NCBI GenBank assembly: GCA_025965395.1
Contig: JAOPXA010000248.1
Location: 1-6,464 of the forward strand
DNA length: 6,464 nt
Direction: 5' to 3'
Source: Nocardioidaceae bacterium
Lineage (GTDB): Bacteria > Actinomycetota > Actinomycetes > Propionibacteriales > Nocardioidaceae
Shown in pieces: positions 1 to 4,858 of this stretch. The position numbers and the translations under genes were made by a program. The stretch's first letter is position 1, and every line of letters begins with the position of its first letter. Under the pieces are notes generated by a model. The model was not told the DNA's origin, did not search any database, and saw only the letters and a program-made list of their open reading frames with translations.

Positions 1-385
1 CAAGGAGGAGGGCGTCGATCTCGAAAAGGTGGTCATCGGCCACTGCGGTGACTCCACCGACGCCGACTATCTCTGCAAGGTTGCTGACGCAGGGTCGATG
101 CTTGGGATGGACCGGTTCGGTGCCGACATGTCGACGCCGTTCGAAGACCGCGTCAACATCGTGGTCGAGATGGCGCGCCGCGGCTATGCCGAGAAGATGG
201 TGCTGGCTCATGACTATGCGTGCTGCCAGTTCATGTTCAAGCCCGAGGCGGTGCGTGCCCTCATGCCGAGGTTCTCGCTCACGCACATCTCTCACGACGT
301 GATCCCGGCTCTGCTCGAGCGTGGCGTCACCGAAGCGCAGGTCGAGTCCATGCTGGTCGACAACCCCATGCGCCACTTCAGCTAG
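1..385 (+). CDS. Phosphotriesterase-family metal-dependent hydrolase, C-terminal part (partial at left edge)
   Basis: The reading frame is open from base 2 to the TAG at 383-385, so the gene starts outside the window and about 127 residues are visible. The family usually runs to about 330-350 residues, so this is roughly the last 40%. Visible residues fit the phosphotriesterase-like lactonase/amidohydrolase fold: an I-G-H-C-G-D-S motif near the start, whose His corresponds to a metal ligand of the binuclear centre, then L-G-M-D-R-F-G, then L-A-H-D, whose Asp corresponds to the last metal ligand. The tail contains a V-D-N-P-M-R-H-F ending usual for the family. Known members hydrolyse lactones or phosphotriesters; in actinobacterial catabolic clusters a lactone or other ester is more likely, but the substrate cannot be read here. 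The gene converges on the flavoprotein gene downstream. Family assignment is firm, specificity is not. Confidence 0.88.
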   Translation, partial: KEEGVDLEKVVIGHCGDSTDADYLCKVADAGSMLGMDRFGADMSTPFEDRVNIVVEMARRGYAEKMVLAHDYACCQFMFKPEAVRALMPRFSLTHISHDVIPALLERGVTEAQVESMLVDNPMRHFS

Positions 386-397
386 GACGGATCCCTC
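381..397. repeat. 17-bp direct repeat, copy 1 (covers the upstream gene's stop)
   Basis: The sequence GCTAGGACGGATCCCTC occurs here and again, identical, at 492-508. This copy contains the TAG stop (383-385) of the phosphotriesterase-like gene. Bases just outside the repeat differ between copies (A versus G on the left, T versus A on the right), so the identity ends at exactly 17 bp. Its last six bases also form the outer end of the hairpin at 392-477. Confidence 0.9.
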
Positions 398-477
398 TTC
401 TCCACGATTTGGATGGTTGTACGCGTATCGAGTCGCCGCAATACGCGTATGAGTATCCAAATCTTGGGGGATGGGGG
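392..477 (+). other. Long imperfect hairpin in the convergent junction (possible terminator or structured 3' UTR)
   Basis: Bases 392-428 can pair with 441-477 around a 12-nt loop (429-440). Of 37 opposed positions I count 27 Watson-Crick pairs, 7 G-U pairs (for example 415/454, 418/451, 419/450) and 3 mismatches (397/472, 405/464, 416/453). The perfect cores are TACGCGTAT against ATACGCGTA (420-428/441-449) and GATTTGGAT against ATCCAAATC (406-414/455-463). All seven wobbles are G-U in plus-strand RNA and would be A-C mismatches in minus-strand RNA, so the fold favours the transcript coming from the phosphotriesterase-like gene. No U-tract follows on either strand, so it is not a classical intrinsic terminator. 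A U-less terminator, a protective 3' stem-loop or a mobile-element remnant are all possible. Confidence 0.7.
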
Positions 478-491
478 AGGCGGTGCGTCGG

Positions 492-508
492 GCTAGGACG
501 GATCCCTC
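492..508. repeat. 17-bp direct repeat, copy 2 (covers the flavoprotein gene's stop)
   Basis: This is identical to 381-397. Read on the minus strand it encodes the last residues and the TAG stop (complement of 493-495) of the NMO-like flavoprotein. The two copies are offset by 111 bp and enclose a 94-bp segment (398-491). Confidence 0.9.
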
Positions 509-1446
509 AGCGCGGCCAGGCGGTCAATCTCGCGCCAGAAGCCACTTACGGTGTCGTCGATGATCTGCCTGACGGTCTCGACCTTGTGAATCAGGCCCGA
601 GCTCTCGCCTGCTGGCCCCGAGGTGTTGTCGACGTCGCCATCAATGTAGAGGTCCTGAAGCACCGATCGGGTGGGGCGTCGTTCGCGGCGGCCTTCGTGG
701 GCCTCGATCGCGTACTCGGTCTTGAGTCCGCGGAACCTTGCTCGAGGCGGCAAGTCAGTGATGAGCGTGCCGGCGGACGGCGCGGCCACGATCGCGTCCT
801 TGTAGTTGGCATGCACGGGACTTTCGGCGGAGGCGACGAAACGCGTGCCCATGGCGACACCCTCGGCGCCGAGCGCGAAGGCGGCGGCCATGCCTCGGCC
901 GTCGACGATGCCGCCGGCCGCGACGATCGGCACGTCGACGTTCTCGCGTACAGCCTGAAGGAGCGCGAAGCTATGGATCTCGTCCGGATTGCGGATGCCT
1001 GCGCTCTCTGCGCCCTCGACCACGACACCGTCGACGCCTGCCGCCACGGCCTTGATCGCGCCATGGAGTGTGGCAGTGGCGTGATAAACGATCACGCCGG
1101 CGTTCTTGAGCTGCTCGATGTAGCGGCTGGGGTCACCGGCCGACGTCGTCACAAAGCGGATGCCCTGATCGAGGAGCCACGCGATGATGGCTTTTTCCTC
1201 GTCGAGATCGCGCTTGAGCATCTGCACCGGCAGGTTGACACCGAACGGCTTGTCGGTGGCTTTGCGGATCGCGGTGAACTCGTGGGTCGTCACATTGAGG
1301 TCCGCTGACGAGGTCTCGAGAAGCCCTAGGCCGCCCGCCTCGGCGACCGCCGCAACGAGCGGAGCGCGCGCAATAAACGTCATGGGAGCTTGGAAAATCG
1401 GATAGGCGACGCCGGTATGCGCGACGACTCGATTGCCGTGGAACAC
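493..1446 (-). CDS. Nitronate monooxygenase / FabK-like FMN flavoprotein (2-nitropropane dioxygenase family)
   Basis: This is an FMN-binding TIM-barrel protein of the 2-nitropropane dioxygenase family. Counting from the GTG at 1446 (317 residues), motifs in order are Y-P-I-F-Q-A-P-M (about 15-22), A-G-G-L-G (37-41), G-V-N-L-P-V-Q-M (69-76), T-T-S-A-G-D-P (100-106), A-A-G-G-I (176-180) and M-G-T-R-F (199-203). The last two form the usual FMN-phosphate region. The family signature E-A-G-G-H-x-G, which carries the catalytic His, reads G-A-E-S-A-G-I-R here, so that His is missing and true nitronate oxidation is doubtful. I prefer the GTG because AAAGAAG lies 5 nt upstream and the barrel begins at the usual distance. 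An in-frame ATG at 1509 would add 21 atypical residues, and another ATG lies at 1476. The gene is divergent from the flavin monooxygenase gene; a role in the same catabolic pathway, possibly as an enoyl or redox flavoenzyme, is inference. Confidence 0.85.
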   Translation of the reverse strand: MFHGNRVVAHTGVAYPIFQAPMTFIARAPLVAAVAEAGGLGLLETSSADLNVTTHEFTAIRKATDKPFGVNLPVQMLKRDLDEEKAIIAWLLDQGIRFVTTSAGDPSRYIEQLKNAGVIVYHATATLHGAIKAVAAGVDGVVVEGAESAGIRNPDEIHSFALLQAVRENVDVPIVAAGGIVDGRGMAAAFALGAEGVAMGTRFVASAESPVHANYKDAIVAAPSAGTLITDLPPRARFRGLKTEYAIEAHEGRRERRPTRSVLQDLYIDGDVDNTSGPAGESSGLIHKVETVRQIIDDTVSGFWREIDRLAALRDPS

Positions 1447-1541
1447 GTTGGCTTCTTTCGACGAGGGTGACCTCATCTTGCCACAGGGCCCGCTAATCAG
1501 TTGATTCATTTATCGAACTGCCTTGCGTGGGCATATTGAAC

Positions 1542-1557
1542 GTGTGATGCTTGACAC
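1542..1557. promoter_or_regulatory. Imperfect palindrome abutting the monooxygenase start (candidate operator)
   Basis: GTGTGATGCTTGACAC has 4-bp perfect outer arms (GTGT/ACAC), further symmetric pairs at the A/T and central G/C positions, and two mismatched positions. It ends directly before the ATG at 1558 and lies in the divergent region between two flavoenzyme genes, where a repressor site would be expected. No clear Shine-Dalgarno sequence fits between it and the ATG, so a leaderless transcript is possible. A match this short can arise by chance. Confidence 0.3.
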
Positions 1558-2811
1558 ATGACTCAACTTGCACATAAAGACGCCCTTGACGATGCGGTCA
1601 CCACCGCCGGAAAGCCTATGGTTGCTGGCGACCCACTCCAGCTCGCCGAGGGTCTGAGCGCTCATATCCAGTCGCTGTCCCAGGAGATGGAAGACAACGG
1701 CCGGATCGACGACGGTGTGGCGCAAGCCATCGCCGATGCGGGCATCCAGGCGATGTCCCTTCCTGCGGTTCTGGGCGGTGCGGAGGCCAGCCCTGCGGAG
1801 ATCCTTGACGTCGTGAGTGCGCTCGCCTATGCGGACGGGTCGACGGGCTGGGCCACGATGGCCTCGCAGGCCGCGATCGGCGTCTTCGGCGCCACCATGC
1901 CCGAGGCGGGCATCAAGGCGATCCTTGCCAGCGACAACTACTTGATGGCTGGCCTCGGAGGGCCCACGGGCACCGCGCGTCGCGTCGACGGCGGCTACAT
2001 CGTCAAGGGACGGCACGCGTTCGCCAGCGGCAGTGCCCACGCAGGCTGGATCCACGCGGGATTCTTTGAGGTAGACGAGAACGGCAAGCTGCTCAAGGGC
2101 CCCAACGGCGGCCCGATCGCGGTCACCGCAATCTTCCCTCGCTCGAAGGTCAACTTGCTGGGCAACTGGGACGTGTTGGGTCTCGTCGCCACCACGAGCG
2201 TCGACTACGAGGTCCCCGAGCAGTTCGTCAGCGACGACTTTGCGTTCGACGCCACCCAGATCCAGCGCGGAGGCCCGCTCTACGCGATGGGCTTGAAAGC
2301 CCTGACGGGGACCGGCCATGCTGGCTTCGCCCTAGGTGTTGCCAAGCGTGCGCTTGACGAGTTCAAGGTGCTGGCACAGACCTCCAAGCGTCCGCCGGCA
2401 GGCACGCTGAACATGCATGACACTATCCAGCGCGATTTCGCTCGCTGGCACGCGATCTACAAGTCGTCCAAGGCGTTCATCTACGACTCGTACACGACTC
2501 TCTACGAGGTAGCGAAGGCAGGCGGCGACAAGACGCCTGAGCTTCAGGCCGACTGCCGTCTCTCGCTTACCGATGGCACCTACCGTCTCGCCGAGATGGT
2601 GCGCGAGGTCTACATGGCTACGGGTAGCCAGGGCCTGCGCAATGGCAGCGTGATTCAGCGCTGCATGCGCGACCTGCACGCAGGCACGCAGCACATGCTC
2701 ACCAACGAGCACATCTACGTCGAGGCTGGCCGTGTCTACCTCGATGTGCCCGGTCTCACACCCGCGCATACACAGTTGATGACGGTGCTCTTCACGCCGC
2801 CGCTGCCGTAG
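1558..2811 (+). CDS. Acyl-CoA-dehydrogenase-fold flavin monooxygenase (group D, HsaA/DszC-like oxygenase component)
   Basis: This 417-residue protein matches two-component, reduced-flavin-dependent hydroxylases built on the acyl-CoA dehydrogenase fold. The N-terminal helical part spans about 25-130 and includes A-D-G-S-T-G-W (92-98), typical of this group. A beta domain follows with G-R-H-A-F-A-S-G (151-158) and G-N-W-D-V-L-G-L (202-209). A type-2 C-terminal domain ends with Q-R-C-M-R-D-L-H-A-G-T-Q-H (367-379), the hallmark of HsaA/DszC-type enzymes. Such enzymes insert oxygen into phenols, thiophenes or ketones using FMNH2 or FADH2 from a partner reductase; no reductase gene is in this window. 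The ATG at 1558 has no good ribosome-binding site. ATG 1618 (after GGAAAG with only 3 nt spacing) is an alternative that keeps the domain intact. The gene ends 4 bp before the convergent dehydrogenase gene. Family is confident, substrate unknown. Confidence 0.87.
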   Translation: MTQLAHKDALDDAVTTAGKPMVAGDPLQLAEGLSAHIQSLSQEMEDNGRIDDGVAQAIADAGIQAMSLPAVLGGAEASPAEILDVVSALAYADGSTGWATMASQAAIGVFGATMPEAGIKAILASDNYLMAGLGGPTGTARRVDGGYIVKGRHAFASGSAHAGWIHAGFFEVDENGKLLKGPNGGPIAVTAIFPRSKVNLLGNWDVLGLVATTSVDYEVPEQFVSDDFAFDATQIQRGGPLYAMGLKALTGTGHAGFALGVAKRALDEFKVLAQTSKRPPAGTLNMHDTIQRDFARWHAIYKSSKAFIYDSYTTLYEVAKAGGDKTPELQADCRLSLTDGTYRLAEMVREVYMATGSQGLRNGSVIQRCMRDLHAGTQHMLTNEHIYVEAGRVYLDVPGLTPAHTQLMTVLFTPPLP

Positions 2812-2815
2812 AGCA

Positions 2816-3673
2816 TTACTGCATCCGCAGACTCGGATCGTGAGGGCCTTTCGGTTCGACCCACAGGTCGATCGCGAGGCCCTCTTCCGTTCCGCCGTTG
2901 AGGTAGATGCTGAAGTCGGTGACCCCGGCCGCTTCGAGCACGTCGTCGTCGATGAGGAACTGCCCGGTGTATTCGCGGCTTGGCTTGGTGAAGATCTCGT
3001 ACGCCGCGTCGGCCATGATCGCGGGCTTGCGCGAGTGAGCCAGCATCTCCGGACCCTGGATGTAGGCGACCGCGGCGGTGCTGACCGCGGTGCGTGGCCA
3101 AAGCGAGTTGGCCGCGATGCCCTCGTCGCGCAGCTCTTCGGACAGACCGAGCGTCACGAGGCTCATGCCGTACTTCGCCATCGTGTAGGCCGTGTGCTGC
3201 TTGAACCACTTGGGGTCGAGCGAGATCGGCGGCGACAGGGTCAAGATATGCGGGTTGGTGGACGCGCGAAGATGCGGAATCGAGAACTTCGCCAAGAGGA
3301 ACGAACCGCGGGCGTTGATGTCGTTCATGAGGTCGTACTTCTTCATGGTGATGTCTTCGGTGCGCGACAGGTCGATCGCGCTGGCGTTGTTGACAACGAT
3401 GTCGATCCCGCCAAATGCCTCGACGGTCTTCGCCACCGCATCTTCGACGAATGCGTCGTCGCGAACGTCGCCCACGAGTGCAAGCGCTCTGCCGCCGGCC
3501 GCTTCGATGGCCGCAGCTGCGGTGTAGATCGTGCCGGGGAGCGTGGGATGGGGCTCGGTCGTCTTGGCGAGCAGGGCAACGTTGGCGCCGTCACGAGCGG
3601 CACGAAGCGCGATCGCCTCACCGATTCCGCGGCTTCCGCCGGACATGATGATGGTCTTACCTGCAAGCGACAT
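2816..3673 (-). CDS. HSDL2-like short-chain dehydrogenase/reductase
   Basis: This is a 285-residue NAD(P)-dependent Rossmann enzyme. Counting from ATG 3673, the cofactor motif is S-G-G-S-R-G-I-G (11-18), then G-D-V-R (68-71), N-N-A-S (95-98), a Ser at about 147 in L-S-P-P, and catalytic Y163-T-M-A-K167. The segments A-K-T-T-E-P-H-P-T-L-P-G-T-I-Y (36-50) and L-D-P-K-W-F-K-Q-H (152-160), and the L-W-P-R-T-A stretch (191-196), closely follow the N-terminal domain of hydroxysteroid dehydrogenase-like 2. The SCP2 lipid-binding domain of eukaryotic HSDL2 is absent. The start at 3673 is preferred to ATG 3685 because GAGGGA sits 4 nt upstream of it, whereas ATG 3685 has no ribosome-binding site. The gene lies 39 bp downstream of the tautomerase gene on the same strand, so the two are probably co-transcribed. 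Oxidation or reduction of a hydroxyl/keto group on a fatty or polycyclic CoA-type substrate is inferred. Confidence 0.9.
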   Translation of the reverse strand: MSLAGKTIIMSGGSRGIGEAIALRAARDGANVALLAKTTEPHPTLPGTIYTAAAAIEAAGGRALALVGDVRDDAFVEDAVAKTVEAFGGIDIVVNNASAIDLSRTEDITMKKYDLMNDINARGSFLLAKFSIPHLRASTNPHILTLSPPISLDPKWFKQHTAYTMAKYGMSLVTLGLSEELRDEGIAANSLWPRTAVSTAAVAYIQGPEMLAHSRKPAIMADAAYEIFTKPSREYTGQFLIDDDVLEAAGVTDFSIYLNGGTEEGLAIDLWVEPKGPHDPSLRMQ

Positions 3674-3677
3674 GCGA

Positions 3678-3683
3678 TCCCTC
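3678..3683 (-). promoter_or_regulatory. Ribosome-binding site deciding the dehydrogenase start
   Basis: The minus-strand GAGGGA lies 4 nt before ATG 3673. It overlaps the alternative upstream ATG (3683-3685), which makes that start unlikely. Confidence 0.65.
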
Positions 3684-3712
3684 ATCCGTGGGTAGGCGTC
3701 CGATGGTGGTGT

Positions 3713-3898
3713 CTATCGTTCGGACAGCAGCGTACCGCCGACCGACCAGTCCTCAGGCTTCACCTGATTGATCGTCACCCAGACGCTCGACGGCGCTTTG
3801 CCGGAAGCTTGGGCGTATGCAGCGGTGACCGCCTCAGCAATCAGGCGATTTCGCTCGGGATCGCTGGGCAGCGTGTGGCTGATCTGGATGAAAGGCAT
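3713..3898 (-). CDS. 4-oxalocrotonate tautomerase-family protein
   Basis: The protein has 61 residues, the size of a single 4-OT monomer. It begins M-P-F-I-Q-I, so Met removal would expose Pro1, the family's catalytic base. It aligns almost without gaps with classical 4-OT: V-W-V-T-I at 38-42 lies where 4-OT has V-R-V-I-I, and Trp50 lies where 4-OT has Phe50, followed by G-G (53-54). Two substrate-binding arginines are not conserved: position 11 is Ser and position 39 is Trp. It is therefore probably not a 2-hydroxymuconate tautomerase; it may tautomerise a less acidic enol/keto intermediate or act as a promiscuous member. The start at 3898 has GAGGA 5 nt upstream. It is the first gene of a likely two-gene minus-strand operon with the HSDL2-like dehydrogenase and is divergent from the alpha/beta hydrolase operon. 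Confidence 0.88.
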   Translation of the reverse strand: MPFIQISHTLPSDPERNRLIAEAVTAAYAQASGKAPSSVWVTINQVKPEDWSVGGTLLSER

Positions 3899-3932
3899 GG
3901 GGGTCCTCGGCGGGGTCGGGCGGGCTCATGTG

Positions 3933-3962
3933 ATTGTTGCCGTCTGGGATTGAATGCGTCAA
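3933..3962 (-). promoter_or_regulatory. Candidate sigma70-type promoter for the tautomerase-dehydrogenase operon
   Basis: On the minus strand, TTGACG (complement of 3957-3962) is followed by 18 nt and AACAAT (complement of 3933-3938), about 35 nt before the tautomerase ATG. The -35 matches consensus at five of six positions and the -10 at four of six. This is prediction only. Confidence 0.4.
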
Positions 3963-3966
3963 TACT
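3937..3966 (+). promoter_or_regulatory. Candidate promoter for the hydrolase-crotonase operon, overlapping the opposite promoter
   Basis: TTGCCG (3937-3942), 18 nt, then AATACT (3961-3966) lie 25 nt upstream of the hydrolase ATG. The two boxes overlap those of the predicted minus-strand promoter, so transcription in the two directions would compete. A small palindrome, GTCA-N4-TGAC (3958-3969), covers the -10 and may be an operator. Confidence 0.3.
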
Positions 3967-3980
3967 GACCCCAGTGGTTG

Positions 3981-3986
3981 AGGAGG
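3981..3986 (+). promoter_or_regulatory. Ribosome-binding site of the alpha/beta hydrolase gene
   Basis: A perfect AGGAGG lies 5 nt before ATG 3992. It fixes the start within a reading frame that is otherwise open far upstream, antisense to the dehydrogenase and tautomerase genes. Confidence 0.85.
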
Positions 3987-3991
3987 ACCCC

Positions 3992-4858
3992 ATGAACGCG
4001 GATTCGCCGGACTGGTTCGATGAGGCGCTGGCGCGCCCCTTCGACCAGCTGGACGTCGTCGTCGATGGCGCGCGGATCGCCTATCGCGCCTGGGGCAAAC
4101 CGGACGCGCCCTGCGTGGTCCTCGTCCACGGTGGCGCCGCGCACTCGGGTTGGTGGGACCACGTCGCGCCCTACGTCAGCAACGATCAACGCGTTGTTGC
4201 GCTGGATCTTTCGGGACACGGCGACAGCGACCACCGTGAGGCATACTCGCTCGAGCAGTGGGCCAAAGAGGTCATGGCGGTCGCCGGAGCGCAAGCCAGC
4301 ACGGCCGCACCGATCGTCTTCGGGCACAGCATGGGTGGCTTTGTCGCTCTCACCGCCGGGATGATCTTCGGCACGGAACTCCTCGGTGTGCTGGCTATCG
4401 ATTCGCCGGTGAGGGAGATGTCAGCCGAGACACGGGAGGTCCACGCACGCGGCGGCAAGACCTTTGGTGCACGGGTCTACCCCACCAAGGACGAGATCGT
4501 CGGGCGCTTCCGCACTGTCCCTCCCGATGCTTCGACCCTCGCGTACGTCTGCCGTCACATCGCCGAGCAGTCCGTCCACGAGGTCGAGGGAGGCTGGACC
4601 TGGAAGTTCGATGCCAAGATCTTTTTGCGCTCCTACATGGAGCCGGCTGACATCGCTGAGGTGGCGTGTCATGTCGCGCTCATCCGCGGTGAACGCGGCA
4701 TCGCCACCACCGATCTCAACAGGGAGGTGATCGAACGTCTGGGTGGGCACGTTCCGATCTCTCTCGTGCCGGACTCGGGTCATCACATCATGCTCGATCA
4801 ACCCATTGCGCTGATCGCGGCGCTTCTCACCCTGACCGCCCAATGGAGGGCCCGATGA
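3992..4858 (+). CDS. Alpha/beta-fold hydrolase
   Basis: This is a 288-residue, soluble serine hydrolase with no signal peptide. Visible motifs are the oxyanion-region H-G-G (46-48), G-H-G-D-S-D (75-80), the nucleophile elbow G-H-S113-M-G-G (111-116) and the C-terminal histidine in D-S-G-H264 (261-264). The usual Asp after strand 7 is not obvious: that region reads L-I-R-G-E-R-G (230-236). The acid may therefore be Glu234, or Asp137 in the A-I-D-S-P segment after strand 6. Related enzymes cleave C-C bonds of meta-cleavage products, esters or lactones, and the sequence does not decide among these. The start is set by AGGAGG 5 nt upstream of the ATG. Its TGA overlaps the ATG of the crotonase-fold gene (ATGA, 4855-4858), so the two are almost certainly translationally coupled. 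Confidence 0.9.
   Translation: MNADSPDWFDEALARPFDQLDVVVDGARIAYRAWGKPDAPCVVLVHGGAAHSGWWDHVAPYVSNDQRVVALDLSGHGDSDHREAYSLEQWAKEVMAVAGAQASTAAPIVFGHSMGGFVALTAGMIFGTELLGVLAIDSPVREMSAETREVHARGGKTFGARVYPTKDEIVGRFRTVPPDASTLAYVCRHIAEQSVHEVEGGWTWKFDAKIFLRSYMEPADIAEVACHVALIRGERGIATTDLNREVIERLGGHVPISLVPDSGHHIMLDQPIALIAALLTLTAQWRAR
4845..4850 (+). promoter_or_regulatory. Ribosome-binding site deciding the crotonase-fold gene start
   Basis: GGAGGG lies 4 nt before ATG 4855, inside the end of the hydrolase gene. It overlaps the alternative in-frame ATG at 4843, which would add only four residues and lacks its own site. Confidence 0.6.

Noticed and set aside
220..1308. Plus-strand 362-codon open frame
   Set aside because: It overlaps the end of the phosphotriesterase-like gene and lies antisense to the NMO-like gene. 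Its composition is that of a shadow frame, with no motif and no start signal.
1510..2319. Minus-strand 269-codon open frame
   Set aside because: It is antisense to the clearly recognised flavin monooxygenase and has no family motif, so it is a high-GC shadow frame.
2819..2830. CTGC-ATCC-GCAG mini-hairpin at the convergent junction as a terminator
   Set aside because: The stem is only 4 bp, has no U-tract, and lies inside the last codons of the dehydrogenase gene; it is expected by chance.
2840..3991. Long upstream extension of the alpha/beta hydrolase reading frame (would give a 672-residue protein)
   Set aside because: It runs antisense to the HSDL2-like dehydrogenase and tautomerase genes, shows no recognisable domain and is rich in Arg/Gly as GC-rich shadows are. 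A perfect AGGAGG marks the real start at 3992.
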